From the NCBI RefSeq assembly GCF_014873755.1, contig NZ_JADBEG010000001.1, positions 374,501-438,500 on the forward strand: a stretch of 64,000 nucleotides of DNA. Reading direction: 5' to 3'. The notes beneath the pieces were generated by a model, which did no database searches, had not been told where the DNA came from, and was given only the letters and a program-made list of their open reading frames with translations. Source of the stretch: Amycolatopsis lexingtonensis. Lineage in GTDB: Bacteria > Actinomycetota > Actinomycetes > Mycobacteriales > Pseudonocardiaceae. Numbering within the stretch: the stretch's first letter is position 1; each line of letters starts with the position of its first letter. Position numbers and translations under genes: made by a program. Positions 16,378 through 25,406 of the stretch are shown here, piece after piece.

Positions 16378-18012
16378 CTACCGGGTGAACGTGAACCAGT
16401 TGATGTTGACGAAGTCCGACGCGCTGCCGGAGAACGTCAGGTACAGGTCGTGCACCCCGGTGGCGGCGGCGACGATGTTGGCCGGCACCGTCTGCCAGTT
16501 CTGCCAGCCGCCGTTGTTCGCGAAGTCGATCTCGGCGAGGACCGGGCCCGTGACGCTGTCCAGCCGGGCCTTGATCGCGCCGCTGACCCCCGCCGCCGCG
16601 CCGGAGGCGAGGCGGGCGACGAACTGGTTCGGCGAGCTCGAGCCGAAGTCGACGCGGGCGTACTTCAGCCAGTCGCCGTTCGCGATCCAGCCGACGTCGA
16701 CCCCGCCTTCGCTGCACGACTCGTTCTGCGTGCCGCTCTGGGCGTTGTAGGCCTCCGCCTGGATGGTCGAGTACGCGCTCGTGCCGCCGCTGCCGGGCGG
16801 GGTCGTGCCGCCGCCCGCGCCCGGGCCGAGGGAGACCGTCCACGACGTCGGTGCCGGGTCCTGCAGGTGGCCGTCGACGGGCTGGGCGCCGGTCGGGCCC
16901 ACGTCGTCGTACGGGAAGGCGTAGCCGATCGACGCGTACTGGTGCACCAGGCGGGCGTAGTGGTTGGTGGTGGCGTCCTTGTAGTAGTCGGCCGGCGCGA
17001 CACCGTCGGGCTGGTTGTTGCCGCCGGACACCAGCAGGCTGCTGCGGTTCAGCGCCGCGGCGAGGCGGGCGGCGACCGCGCCGCGCGCGTCCGCGCCGGA
17101 GTTGTAGAGCGGCCCGCTCGCGCAGCCGAAGATGTCGACGGCACTCGGCTTGGTGAACGGCACGCCGTTGGTGTTCAGGCCGGCGAACACGATCGCGTCG
17201 CCGCTGACCGTGCCGGTGTAGGAGCCGATCCCGCCCTGTCCGTTGATGGTCAGCGGCGTCGAGCGGTAGTGGTCCCAGACGGCGTTGAGGTAGTTGGTCC
17301 AGTAACCGCCGAAGTCGACGGGGGAGTGGCCCGGCGCGAGCACCCGCACCACCTTGCCGGAACTGTCGGTGACGACCAGCCGGTCCCACGGCGCGCCGTC
17401 CGCGTTGTGCTGGGCGCGCAGCCCGTCCGCGATGCTCCCGAGTGCGCCGTTCGGCAGCGGGCTGACCGACTGCGAGCCCGCCGCGCCGGTGGTGGCCATC
17501 GACACCGGCAGCGCGACCATGTCGACGTAGCTGATGTTCGCGTAGAGGTTCGCGCTGTTGTAGGTGAACTCGCAGAACGTCCAGTTCGTCTGCCAGTTCG
17601 GGTCCGAGCTGGTGAAGCCGGGCTGGACGAGGCCGGGGCCCGGGTTGACGAAGAACTGGATCTTCTTGTCGACCGAGAACCAGACCCGGCCGCCGATGAG
17701 GTAGTCGGTCAGCGTCACCGTGAGTTGCGAACCCGAGCCGCCGAGCGGGATCGAGTAGTCCGGGATCGGCGTCACCGGCGACGACGGGTTTGACAGCGCC
17801 TGGAACCGGCCGTCGGCGGTGACGAAGCCGGGGCGGCCCGAGGTGTCCGCGCCGCTGATGTAGGCGTAGACGGTGCCGCTGCCCGAATTGTTCTTCAGCG
17901 TCAACGGCAAGGCCGCGGCGGCTCGGGCGCGGGGCGCGGTGGCAGCGGACCACAGCGGCGTGCTCGCCGCGGCGACCAGGCCCGCGGTGACGAAGGTACG
18001 CCTCGACAGCAT
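16378..18012 (-). CDS. Secreted GH64 beta-1,3-glucanase with CBM6 domain
   Basis: A 544-residue exported protein. The N-terminus has a twin-arginine signal (LSRRTFVTAGLVAAAST; cleavage near residue 32). Residues ~35-395 match glycoside hydrolase family 64, the thaumatin-like glucanase fold: LPLTLKNNSGSGTVYAYISG, FFVNPGPGLVQPGF, WDHYRSTPLTI. A Gly/Pro/Thr linker leads to a CBM6-type carbohydrate module (YSTIQAEAYNAQSGTQ, then WLKYARVDFG and FVNINWFTF). It probably hydrolyses fungal cell-wall beta-1,3-glucan. The ATG at 18012 follows GAGGAGG. The upstream region is long and shared with the divergent STAS gene. Confidence 0.9.
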   Translation of the reverse strand: MLSRRTFVTAGLVAAASTPLWSAATAPRARAAAALPLTLKNNSGSGTVYAYISGADTSGRPGFVTADGRFQALSNPSSPVTPIPDYSIPLGGSGSQLTVTLTDYLIGGRVWFSVDKKIQFFVNPGPGLVQPGFTSSDPNWQTNWTFCEFTYNSANLYANISYVDMVALPVSMATTGAAGSQSVSPLPNGALGSIADGLRAQHNADGAPWDRLVVTDSSGKVVRVLAPGHSPVDFGGYWTNYLNAVWDHYRSTPLTINGQGGIGSYTGTVSGDAIVFAGLNTNGVPFTKPSAVDIFGCASGPLYNSGADARGAVAARLAAALNRSSLLVSGGNNQPDGVAPADYYKDATTNHYARLVHQYASIGYAFPYDDVGPTGAQPVDGHLQDPAPTSWTVSLGPGAGGGTTPPGSGGTSAYSTIQAEAYNAQSGTQNESCSEGGVDVGWIANGDWLKYARVDFGSSSPNQFVARLASGAAAGVSGAIKARLDSVTGPVLAEIDFANNGGWQNWQTVPANIVAAATGVHDLYLTFSGSASDFVNINWFTFTR

Positions 18013-18382
18013 GGCACCTCCTCGGGAAGGGCGGGGTTCGCGGGGCAGGGCGCCGCGCGTCCGCCGGACAGAGTGACCGGACCGTAGGTACGGGGTTCGG
18101 GGCCGGTCAATATCCGGTGGGGGCGGTTGGGTACTGACGGCCCTCGACGCTGCCCTTTCGCCGCCCGGACCAGTGATCCCGGTGGTCCGGTCTTTGTCCA
18201 CTGTGGACGCTGACCGACCGCCTTCGTGCCCGGACGCCGTGACCACAGTGGACACTCCACCGGCAGGCTGAGCGGCTCCCGGGCCGGCAGGAGCGAAATC
18301 CTTCGCGTGCTCGTGCGCCCCCGGCGTGCTTGACTGGGGGGTGACGGGCCGGCCGCCCGGCCCGGGACAGGAGGAGGGCGTC
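18013..18382. other. Divergent intergenic region, GH64 / STAS
   Basis: No coding signal. It should hold promoters for both divergent genes. The features I see are two copies of the palindrome GTCCACNGTGGAC (18196-18208 exact; 18241-18253 with one mismatch) 33 bp apart. The same motif recurs across the window, so it need not be specific to these genes. Confidence 0.5.
18196..18208. repeat. GTCCACNGTGGAC palindrome
   Basis: Exact copy (centre T) in non-coding DNA, with a one-mismatch copy at 18241-18253. It belongs to a dispersed motif also found at 29076, 31454, 36474 and 47000. Confidence 0.6.
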
Positions 18383-18772
18383 ATGTCCTCGGACCGGCAC
18401 GGGCCGTCCGCTGTCCGGCGGCAGGCGGCGAAGGAGATCCTCGCGGTCGAACGCTCGGAGCCGCGGCCGGGCTGGCTGGTCGTCACCGCGGTCGGGGAGA
18501 TCGACGCGGTGTCCGTGCGGTTGCTGCAGCGCGCGACGTGGCAGGAGGCGGCCACGGTCACGGTGGTGGACCTGTCCGGGGTGACCCTGCTCGGTGCGGC
18601 CGGGTTGCGGGCGCTGGCCCAGGCCGACCGGCGGGCGCGGGCGGATGGCGGCCGGTTGTGGCTGGTCGTGCCGCCGCACCCGGTTTCGGTCGCCTTGTCG
18701 ATGTTCTGGCCCGGTGCGCGCGTCCGCGGGTTCGCGACGCTGGCGGAGGCACTGCGGGCGGACCCCGGATGA
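18383..18772 (+). CDS. STAS-domain anti-anti-sigma-type protein
   Basis: A 129-residue protein of the SpoIIAA/RsbV class: GWLVVTAVGEIDAVSVRLLQRATWQ, VTVVDLSGVTLLGAAGLRALAQADRRAR and a final helix. The canonical phosphorylatable Ser in D-S/T-S-G is replaced by DLSGVTLLGAAG, so phospho-control may differ. ATG at 18383 follows GGAGGAGGG. Its stop overlaps the start of the HATPase gene (ATGA), so the two products are probably a partner pair controlling a sigma factor that is not in this window. Confidence 0.85.
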   Translation: MSSDRHGPSAVRRQAAKEILAVERSEPRPGWLVVTAVGEIDAVSVRLLQRATWQEAATVTVVDLSGVTLLGAAGLRALAQADRRARADGGRLWLVVPPHPVSVALSMFWPGARVRGFATLAEALRADPG

Positions 18773-19224
18773 GCACGGGGCCGGACGACCGGGCGGTGTT
18801 CGTGATCGAGCCGGACGGCGTGCCGCCGCTCAGCGCGCTCCGGTGGTGGACCGCGCGGGTGCTGCCGCTGCTGGGCGCGGACCACCTGTGGGCGGTGCAC
18901 ATGGTCGTGACCGAGCTCGCCACGAACGCCCACGAACACGGCACCGGCCGGGTCACGGTCACCGCTTCGGCCGAGCAGGTCCCGTGCTCGGCGTTGCTGG
19001 AGGTGCACGACGACGGCGGCGAGCGCCCGGTGGCCGCCGAGCCCGGGCCCGGCACCGCGCACGGCCGGGGATTGGTCCTGGTGCGCGGCCTTTCGCGGGC
19101 GTGGGGCGTGCGCGGCACCGGGGTCGGGAAGACGGTGTGGGCGCGGATCGACTGCGGGAGCGGGACGATCGGGCCGTGCCCGGTGCGGCCGGAGCCGATC
19201 GCGATGGATCCGGAGCCCTGCTGA
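18769..19224 (+). CDS. HATPase-domain anti-sigma/serine kinase-like protein
   Basis: A 151-residue GHKL ATPase domain of the RsbW/SpoIIAB type. The N-box is MVVTELATNAHEHGTG, the G1-like motif is LEVHDDGGE, and the G2-like motif is HGRGLVLVRGLSRAWGVR. It would phosphorylate or bind a STAS partner and sequester a sigma factor. It overlaps the STAS gene by 4 bp. The last ~20 residues are a Pro/Cys-rich tail outside the fold (CGSGTIGPCPVRPEP). Confidence 0.85.
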   Translation: MSTGPDDRAVFVIEPDGVPPLSALRWWTARVLPLLGADHLWAVHMVVTELATNAHEHGTGRVTVTASAEQVPCSALLEVHDDGGERPVAAEPGPGTAHGRGLVLVRGLSRAWGVRGTGVGKTVWARIDCGSGTIGPCPVRPEPIAMDPEPC

Positions 19225-19237
19225 CCCGCGGGGCCGG

Positions 19238-19990
19238 TCAGCTGGGTGCGTCGGTGCGGCGTTCGGTGGTCAGGACCGCCCAGACCGCCTTCCCGCCGGA
19301 CCACCGCGGGCTGCTTCCCCACCGCTGCGCCGAATGCGCGACGAGGTGCAGGCCCAGCCCGGCGGAACCCGGGCGGGGCCGCGGGGACAGCACGGCCGGG
19401 TGCGGGTCGTCGTCGAGCACCGCGATGGTCAGCCGTCCGTGGCGCAGGTCCAGCCGGAGCGTGGCGGCGGACGTCGTGTGCTGGATCGCGTTCGTCGCGA
19501 GCTCGCCGGCGACGAGGATGCCGTCGTAGACGAAGTGCGTGACGTCCCACTCCGCGCACGCCCGGCGCACGGCGGCCCGCGCGACCGCCGGGGCTTCGCC
19601 GCCGCGGGGCAGGACCAGCTCCGCCTGGCGCCGGGCCGGTTTGCCCAGCGCGCGTTCCGCGCTGCGGACGTCCTCGCCGAGCGCGGCTTCGCGGTGGATC
19701 CCGTGCTCCCGCAACGCTCGCGCGTGATCTGCGGTGCCGGTGGCCAGCGCGAGCGGAATCCCCGGCCAGATCCGGATCCGCCGGGCGACGTGCGCGAACA
19801 CCCCGACCGGCGCCACCTCGCTGAAGTCGAGTTCGCCGACGCCGGCGATCACCGCGTCCGGGCCGTCGGCCGCGATTTCCAGCAGGCCGTCGCGCAACCG
19901 CCGGTAGCTGCCGAGGTGCAGGCCGCCCGTGACGGTGACCAGGGTGTAGTGCGGCCGGGGAGCGACCTCGAGGTCGAGCGTCCCGTGCAT
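19238..19990 (-). CDS. STAS-HATPase fusion regulator
   Basis: A 250-residue protein combining both partners of the neighbouring pair. Residues ~1-100 are STAS-like (HYTLVTVTGGLHLGSYRRLRDGL; VIAGVGELDFSEVAPVGVF). Residues ~130-245 are a GHKL ATPase domain (DGILVAGELATNAIQHT; IAVLDDDPHPAVLS; GSAGLGLHLVAHSAQRWG). It lies convergent to the separate STAS/HATPase genes, only 13 bp away. The ATG at 19990 follows CGGAGGAGAG. It probably acts in the same partner-switching network. Confidence 0.85.
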   Translation of the reverse strand: MHGTLDLEVAPRPHYTLVTVTGGLHLGSYRRLRDGLLEIAADGPDAVIAGVGELDFSEVAPVGVFAHVARRIRIWPGIPLALATGTADHARALREHGIHREAALGEDVRSAERALGKPARRQAELVLPRGGEAPAVARAAVRRACAEWDVTHFVYDGILVAGELATNAIQHTTSAATLRLDLRHGRLTIAVLDDDPHPAVLSPRPRPGSAGLGLHLVAHSAQRWGSSPRWSGGKAVWAVLTTERRTDAPS

Positions 19991-20155
19991 CGTCTCTCCT
20001 CCGCCGAGAACCCGGTACCACAACGCTAGGACCGGACCGGCGCCCGCGGAAGGCCCCACAGGTGGGTGAGGTTCGGGCACGCGGGTGGACCCCGAACCTA
20101 CTCGCTGGTAGGTTACCGCCGTCGAGTGATCCACTTCATGATTCAAAGGGGAGTC

Positions 20156-21466
20156 ATGATCCGCAAGCACGCCCGTTTCCCGGCCCTCGCCGCCGCGCTC
20201 GCGCTGGTCTTCACCGCCGCGCCGGCGACCGCGGCCGACGCCCGGTCGTCCGATTCCTTCTACTCCTACGACGGCAGCGCACCGCTGTCGTCGTACGCGC
20301 CGGGGACAGTGCTCAAGACCCGGACACTGGCCTACCACGTCGTCGGCCTCGCCACGCCGGTGCAGGCCGTGCAGCTGCTCTACCGCACCACCGACGCGCA
20401 GGGCCGGCCGTCGGCCAACGTCACCTCGGTGGTCCGCAGCATCACCGGCGACCGCACGAAAGCCGTTTCGTACCAGTCGGCCTACGACTCGCTCGACCCC
20501 GCCGACTCGCCGTCGCGCGCGATCGCCGGCGACGTCACGCTCGGCGGGCTCCTGCCCAACGGCGAGTCGCTGCTGCTGCTCCCGTCGCTCCTGCTGGGCT
20601 ACAACGTCGTCGTGCCCGACACCGAAGGGCAGACCGCCGACTTCGCCGCGGGGCCGGAGTACGGCACCACCACCCTCGACTCGATCCGCGCCGCGACGAG
20701 CTCGGCCGCCACCGGGATGGACGACCACACGAAGTTCGGCCTCCTCGGCTACTCGGGCGGGGCCATCGCGACCGGCTGGGCGGCGGCGCTCGCGCCGAGC
20801 TATGCCCCTGACGTCAACAAGAACCTCGTCGGCTTCACCGAAGGCGGGGTGCTCGTCGACCCCGCGCACAACCTCAAGTACGTCGGCGGCAGCCCGGTGT
20901 GGTCCGGGGTCATCCCGATGGCGCTGATCGGGGTCGCGCGCGGGTTCGGCATCGACCTGCGGCCGTACGCGAGCGAGTACGGGCTCAAGGTGCTCGACGA
21001 GCTGGAGCACGCGTCGATCATCACCGCGCTGGGCCGGTACCCGGGCCTGACGTGGCAGAAGCTGGTGAAGCCGGAGTACGCCGACCCGAATTCGGTGCCG
21101 CCGTTCGTCGCCGCGGTGAACCAGGTCAACATCGGTTCGGCGCCGACGCCGTCGGTCCCCGGTTTCATCGCACAGGGCAACGCCGGGTTCCTCGAAGGGA
21201 CCACGAGCAACGTGCCGGGCATCGGCACCGGGGACGGCGTGATGGTCGCCGGTGACGTGCGGGCGCTGGCCCGCCAGTACTGCGCGACGGGCAACGACTC
21301 CATCAAGTACGTGCAATACGACGCGCTCAGCCACGTCGGCGGCGCGGCGGCGTGGGCGCCCGCGGCGATCGGCTGGCTCGCCGACCGGTTCGCCGGCAAG
21401 GCCGCGCCGTCGAGCTGCGGGCACATTCCGGCGGGGAACTCGCTCGCGCCGGAAGAGCCGGCCTGA
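20156..21466 (+). CDS. Secreted lipase (secretory lipase/LIP family)
   Basis: A 436-residue exported alpha/beta hydrolase. The Sec signal peptide (MIRKHARFPALAAALALVF, cleavage after ATAADA) precedes the mature region, which starts with SDSFYSYDG. The nucleophile elbow is GLLGYSGGAIATGW (G-x-S-x-G). TRTLAYHVVG and DTEGQTADFAAGPEYG match the PF03583-type secretory lipases of actinomycetes and fungi. ATG at 20156 follows AAAGGGGAG; the upstream in-frame ATGs lie in promoter DNA. A strong hairpin follows the gene. It acts outside the cell on ester or lipid substrates. Confidence 0.88.
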   Translation: MIRKHARFPALAAALALVFTAAPATAADARSSDSFYSYDGSAPLSSYAPGTVLKTRTLAYHVVGLATPVQAVQLLYRTTDAQGRPSANVTSVVRSITGDRTKAVSYQSAYDSLDPADSPSRAIAGDVTLGGLLPNGESLLLLPSLLLGYNVVVPDTEGQTADFAAGPEYGTTTLDSIRAATSSAATGMDDHTKFGLLGYSGGAIATGWAAALAPSYAPDVNKNLVGFTEGGVLVDPAHNLKYVGGSPVWSGVIPMALIGVARGFGIDLRPYASEYGLKVLDELEHASIITALGRYPGLTWQKLVKPEYADPNSVPPFVAAVNQVNIGSAPTPSVPGFIAQGNAGFLEGTTSNVPGIGTGDGVMVAGDVRALARQYCATGNDSIKYVQYDALSHVGGAAAWAPAAIGWLADRFAGKAAPSSCGHIPAGNSLAPEEPA

Positions 21467-21474
21467 CCCGCTCG

Positions 21475-21511
21475 CCGTACCCGGCCGGACGACCGGTCCG
21501 GCCGGGTACGG
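21475..21511. terminator. Bidirectional 16-bp hairpin between lipase and flavohemoprotein genes
   Basis: Arms 21475-21490 and 21496-21511 are perfect inverted copies (16 bp, beginning CCGTACCCGG) around a 5-nt loop. The hairpin lies between convergent genes. No T-run. Confidence 0.8.
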
Positions 21512-21519
21512 CGCCGCGG

Positions 21520-22689
21520 TCAGTCCCGGTCGAGCCCGCCCGGGCCGAACACCTCGTAGCGGATGCGGTCCGCGGGCATTCCCCGCCGCAGCAGGCCCGC
21601 GCGGATGCCGTGCATGAACGGCAGGGGGCCGCACAGGTAGGCGGTGGCGTCCGCGGGCAGCGGCAGCGCGTCGACGTCCATGCGGCCCGGCCGTGAATTC
21701 CCGTCGTGGCCGGATTCGTACCAGTACAGCTCTTCGGCGCCGGCCAGCCCGGTCGCGATCTGGGCGCATTCGCGGCGCAGCGCGTGGTGGGCGGGGGAGC
21801 GGTCGGCGTGGGCGAGGACGACCCGCCGGGTCGGCTGGGTCCTGGCCAGGTGGTCGAGCAGCGCGGCCATCGGGGTGATCCCGATGCCGGCGCTGACGAG
21901 CAGCACCGGTCCGTCGCCCTCCTCCAGCGTCGTCTCGCCCGCGGGCGGCCCGAGCCGCAGGACGTCGTCCTCGGTCACCTCGTCGTGCAGGTAGCCGGAC
22001 ACCGCGCCGCCGTCGGCCCGGCGGACCGTGATCCGCAGCGAACCGCGCCCGGGGCCCTGGGACAGCGAGTACTGGCGGGGCTGGCGGTGCCCGCCGGGAA
22101 GGTCGACCAAGACCGAGACGTACTGGCCGGGAGCGAACTCCGGCACGGGCCCGCCGTCGTCGGGCACCAGGGTGAACGAGACCGCGTCGACGGCCTCGTC
22201 GAGGCGCTTGGCCACCCGCCAGCGCCGCCAGACGTCGGCGGGGTCGAGGTCCCCGCGCTCGTAGAGCCGGGCTTCGGCGGCGATCAGCCGGCAGGCGAGC
22301 AGCCAGTAGACCTCCTGCCAGGCGCCCGCGACCTCGGCCGTGACCGCGTCCCCGAGCACCGTGCCGACGGCGGTGAGCAGGTGGTGCCCCACCAGCGGGT
22401 ACTGCTCGGCCCGGATACCCAGCGAAACGTGCTTGTGGGCGATCCGCTCGGCGATCCGGTCGAACGGCGCCGCGTCCTCGCCGAGCAGGTGGCCGGCGAA
22501 CTCGACGACGGCGGAGGCCAGCGCGAGCTTCTGCCTGCCGTCGGCCTGGTTGCCCTGGTTGAACAGGTCGAGCAGGTCCGGGTGCGCGGCGAACATCGAG
22601 GAGTAGAACTCGCCGGTGATCGCCACGGCGTTGGCGCGCACGACGGGCAGGGTGGCGCGAACCACCGCGGCGGATGCGGGGGACAGCAA
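21520..22689 (-). CDS. Flavohemoprotein / globin-FAD-NAD reductase (nitric oxide dioxygenase-like)
   Basis: A 389-residue protein. The globin domain (residues ~1-140) has the proximal His in ERIAHKHVSLGI (His87). The FAD-binding barrel has RQYSLSQGP, and the NAD domain has LLVSAGIGITPMAALL and TAYLCGPLPFM, ending YEVFGPGG. In this family the enzyme uses NAD(P)H and O2 to oxidise NO to nitrate. The length is near the ~395-400 usual for Hmp. It stands alone with terminators on one side and a 124-bp gap on the other; no NsrR or Fnr gene is adjacent. Confidence 0.9.
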   Translation of the reverse strand: MLSPASAAVVRATLPVVRANAVAITGEFYSSMFAAHPDLLDLFNQGNQADGRQKLALASAVVEFAGHLLGEDAAPFDRIAERIAHKHVSLGIRAEQYPLVGHHLLTAVGTVLGDAVTAEVAGAWQEVYWLLACRLIAAEARLYERGDLDPADVWRRWRVAKRLDEAVDAVSFTLVPDDGGPVPEFAPGQYVSVLVDLPGGHRQPRQYSLSQGPGRGSLRITVRRADGGAVSGYLHDEVTEDDVLRLGPPAGETTLEEGDGPVLLVSAGIGITPMAALLDHLARTQPTRRVVLAHADRSPAHHALRRECAQIATGLAGAEELYWYESGHDGNSRPGRMDVDALPLPADATAYLCGPLPFMHGIRAGLLRRGMPADRIRYEVFGPGGLDRD

Positions 22690-22813
22690 GGAGATCTCCT
22701 TCGGGGCAGCGGGAGTGCTGTCCCCGATCGTGCCCGGCCGTCCCGAGCCGCCCTAGGGATCTTCGGGCCCGGGAGTGAGGACCTTGGTCATCGGCGGGAT
22801 TCGGCCGATCGGC

Positions 22814-23623
22814 TCAGTCCGCCGCGATCGCGCGGCGCCCGGCGTCGAAGCTCCGCAACGCCGACCCGACCGCCGCGGCGACGGTCGCCTCGAAGATCTC
22901 GTCTTCGCGGTAGCCGGCGGCCTTCAGCGCTTCGACGTCGGCGTCGGTCACCCGGTAGGACGCCTCCCGGACGGTCGTGACGTAGGAGTGCAGCGGCTCC
23001 GGGACGTCGTCGCCGAGCCGGGCGGCCGCGGCGGCGAGGTCCGTGCGGGGGCCGTCGGCGAGCAGGAACCCCGGGAAGCGGTAGCCGAACCGGTGCAGCG
23101 ACCGCGTTCCCGTCTCGAGCTGGCCCTCCCGCAGGACGAAGCCGAACGCGTTGGCGAGCCGGTTGACGACGTTCCACACGAGGTTCACCCGCAGGGCCTC
23201 TTCGACGGCGTGCGGCGGCAGCCCGGCGACGGCGGCCGCGTCGACGTGCTCCGGGTCGCGGCTGACGCGCTCCAGGAAGGCGCGGACGGCCCGCAGCTCC
23301 GGCCGGGCCGACGCCGGGTCGTCCGGGTCGAGCTCCCCGGTGCCCGCGATCCGGACCAGCTCGGCGTGCGTGACCACGCAGAACGGGCACTCGTGCACCT
23401 GAGCGGTGGCCATGGCGAGGTATTCGCGTTCGGCCGCGGTCCAGTACGACGGGCCGCGCATCGCCGGCGCGGTGAGCTCCAGCAGCGCGCGGGCGAACAC
23501 GCCCGGCCGGTAGAGCAGCAGCTTGACGATGTCGGGGGTGGCCACGCCCGACCGTTTCGCGGTGAGGCCCATGAACAGCTTCGCGCGGCGGCGGTGGCCG
23601 TGGTCGAGAATGGACAGTCTCAT
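22814..23623 (-). CDS. Carboxymuconolactone decarboxylase/AhpD-like protein
   Basis: A 269-residue helical protein with the AhpD-type redox core [22 protein letters not shown], i.e. CxxC plus the following His. Family members act as alkylhydroperoxidase-like thiol proteins. A second helical half carries the AhpD-like repeat without a CxxC. The ATG at 23623 overlaps the stop of the ECF sigma gene (ATGA), making a three-gene operon with the sigma factor and the YCII protein. This linkage suggests an oxidative-stress or detoxification role. Confidence 0.85.
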   Translation of the reverse strand: MRLSILDHGHRRRAKLFMGLTAKRSGVATPDIVKLLLYRPGVFARALLELTAPAMRGPSYWTAAEREYLAMATAQVHECPFCVVTHAELVRIAGTGELDPDDPASARPELRAVRAFLERVSRDPEHVDAAAVAGLPPHAVEEALRVNLVWNVVNRLANAFGFVLREGQLETGTRSLHRFGYRFPGFLLADGPRTDLAAAAARLGDDVPEPLHSYVTTVREASYRVTDADVEALKAAGYREDEIFEATVAAAVGSALRSFDAGRRAIAAD

Positions 23624-24855
23624 GTGGACTCCGTGGGGTCGGTGGCGCGCAGCCGGCCGGCGAGGTAGCGCCGGTCGGCGGGCGTGGTGGCCAGGTCGTG
23701 GGCGCGCCGGTACGCGGCCGCCGCGTCGGCGGTGCGGCCGAGACGGCGCAGGAGGTCCGCGCGGGCGGCGTGCAGCAGGTGGTAGTGGCCGAGGCCCTCG
23801 ATCCGGTCGACGAGCGCGAGCCCCTCGGCCGGGGTGGTGGCCATGGCGACGGCGACGGCGTGGTTCAGCGCGACCACCGGGGACGGGGCGAGCGCCAGCA
23901 GCTGTTCGTACAGGCCCGCGATGCCCGCCCAGTCCGTCCGGTCCGCCGACGGCGCCTGCGCGTGCAGCACGGCGATGGCGGCCTGCAGCTGGTACGGCCC
24001 GGGTGCGCCGAGGCGCAGCGCCCGGTCGAGCAGCACGACGGCTTCGGCGATCCCGGCGCGGTCCCACCGCGTCCGGTCCTGGTCTTCGAGCAGGACGACG
24101 TCGCCGTGCTCGTCGTAGCGCGCGGACGCCCGCGAGTCCTGCAGGAGCAGCAGCGCGGCCAGGCCGAGCGCCTCCGGTTCGTCCGGCATCAGGGCCGCGA
24201 CGAGCTTGGCCAGCCGGACCGCCTCCCGCTGCAGCTCCCGGTACTCCGGCCGGCCGCCGCCCGCGGTGTAGCCGTGGGTGAAGATCAGGTAGACGACCGC
24301 GAGGACGCCGTTGAGCCGTTCGGGCAGGAGGTGGTCGGCGGGGACGGCGAGGCTGATCCCGGCGTCGCGGATCTTGCGCTTGGCCCGGACCAGCCGCTGG
24401 GCCAGCGCCGCTTCGCCGACCAGGAAGGTCCGGGCGAGCTGCCCCGCGGTCAGCCCGGCCACGGCGTGCAGCGTCAGCGCGATCCGCGCTTCTTCGGACA
24501 GCGCCGGGTGGCAGCAGGTGAAGATCAGGCTGAGCCGCTCGTCGCCGACGGCGAGCAGGCTGCTCTCCCCGGTGTCCATCGACGTCACCTCCGGCCCCGG
24601 GCCGAGTTCGGCGAGCTTCTCCCGGCCCCGGCGGGCCCGCCGGAGCCGGTCGATCGCGCTGTTGCGGGCCGCCGTCAGCAGCCAGGCGACCGGGTCGTCC
24701 GGTCCGCGCCCGTCCCACTTGCGCAGGGCGAGCGCGCACGCGTCCTGCAGCGCGTCCTCGGCGAGTTCGAAGTCGCCCAGGACGCGGACCAGCGCCGCGA
24801 GCATCCGGGACCGGTGCTCGCGGTAGGTCGCCCGGAGGAGGGAAGCCGGGGTCAT
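23620..24855 (-). CDS. ECF42-type sigma factor with C-terminal extension
   Basis: A 411-residue sigma factor. Region 2 is at residues ~5-75 ([36 protein letters not shown]) and region 4 at ~110-165 ([27 protein letters not shown]). A long helical, TPR-like C-terminal domain follows ([40 protein letters not shown]). This two-part structure and the DGPF/YCII neighbour are hallmarks of group ECF42, which lacks an anti-sigma and uses the extension for control. Its start overlaps the YCII stop and its stop overlaps the AhpD-like start. Confidence 0.9.
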   Translation of the reverse strand: MTPASLLRATYREHRSRMLAALVRVLGDFELAEDALQDACALALRKWDGRGPDDPVAWLLTAARNSAIDRLRRARRGREKLAELGPGPEVTSMDTGESSLLAVGDERLSLIFTCCHPALSEEARIALTLHAVAGLTAGQLARTFLVGEAALAQRLVRAKRKIRDAGISLAVPADHLLPERLNGVLAVVYLIFTHGYTAGGGRPEYRELQREAVRLAKLVAALMPDEPEALGLAALLLLQDSRASARYDEHGDVVLLEDQDRTRWDRAGIAEAVVLLDRALRLGAPGPYQLQAAIAVLHAQAPSADRTDWAGIAGLYEQLLALAPSPVVALNHAVAVAMATTPAEGLALVDRIEGLGHYHLLHAARADLLRRLGRTADAAAAYRRAHDLATTPADRRYLAGRLRATDPTEST

Positions 24856-25214
24856 CCGCGGTGGTCGAGCCCCGGCACGCCGGCGATCGGGCGGACCTCG
24901 ATCGAGCCGTCCGCGGCCATCGGGCACAGCGCGGCCAGCTCCAGGGCCTCGTCGAGGTCGCGGCAGTCGAGGACGTAGGTGCCGCCGAGGTGCTCGTGGG
25001 TCTCGGGGTACGGGCCGTCGGTGATCAGCGTCCTGCCCTCGCGGACGGCGACGGTGGTCGCGGTGTGCTCGCGCTGCAGCGGGTGCCCCGCGACGAACAC
25101 CCCGCGCCGGCGGCACTCGTCGGCGAAGGCGTTCACCCGGGCGAGCGCCTCCGGGAAGCGCGGGTCGCCGGGCTCCGGGCGGTCGCAGTCGTAGATCAGC
25201 AGCATGTACTGCAC
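24852..25214 (-). CDS. YCII/DGPF-domain protein
   Basis: A 120-residue ferredoxin-like fold protein, [17 protein letters not shown]..., with the [14 protein letters not shown] (DGPF-like) signature. Genes of this family are the standard partners of ECF42 sigma factors, as here, where its stop overlaps the sigma start. The GTG at 25214 fits the usual MxYMLLIY start and follows CTGGAGGA. It may be a sensor or target in the response; its biochemistry is unknown. Confidence 0.87.
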   Translation of the reverse strand: MQYMLLIYDCDRPEPGDPRFPEALARVNAFADECRRRGVFVAGHPLQREHTATTVAVREGRTLITDGPYPETHEHLGGTYVLDCRDLDEALELAALCPMAADGSIEVRPIAGVPGLDHRG

Positions 25215-25366
25215 GGGGTCCTCCAGCCGGTCGCGGTGCTCTCGTCATAGAGGATGACGAACGGCCTCGCCGCAACTCGACGGGCGCGCCCGGCGGATCC
25301 CGTCGGCCCGGCCGCCCGGAGGTGCCGAAATCGTCGTCGCCCGATCGGAAAATGCGTCTGTGCGGA

Positions 25367-25384
25367 ATTGCCCGAAAGGGCAAT
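25367..25384 (-). terminator. Hairpin downstream of the SARP gene
   Basis: ATTGCCC and GGGCAAT form a perfect 7-bp stem with a 4-nt loop, 23 bp past the SARP stop. T-rich DNA lies on the gene-proximal side, so termination on the minus strand is plausible but not textbook. Confidence 0.45.
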
Positions 25385-25406
25385 CACCAATTTTTCCGCG
25401 CCGGAA

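Noticed and set aside
18013..19062. 350-codon N-terminal extension of the GH64 gene
   Set aside because: The Tat signal peptide and strong Shine-Dalgarno lie at 18012; the upstream part is antisense to the STAS/HATPase genes.
19991..21769. Long N-terminal extension upstream of the STAS-HATPase gene
   Set aside because: Opposite the lipase gene and of shadow composition; the real ATG at 19990 has GGAGGAGAG before it.
25215..25406. Coding sequence between YCII and SARP genes
   Set aside because: Possible frames are Arg/Pro-rich shadows without ribosome sites; the only structure is the 25367-25384 hairpin.
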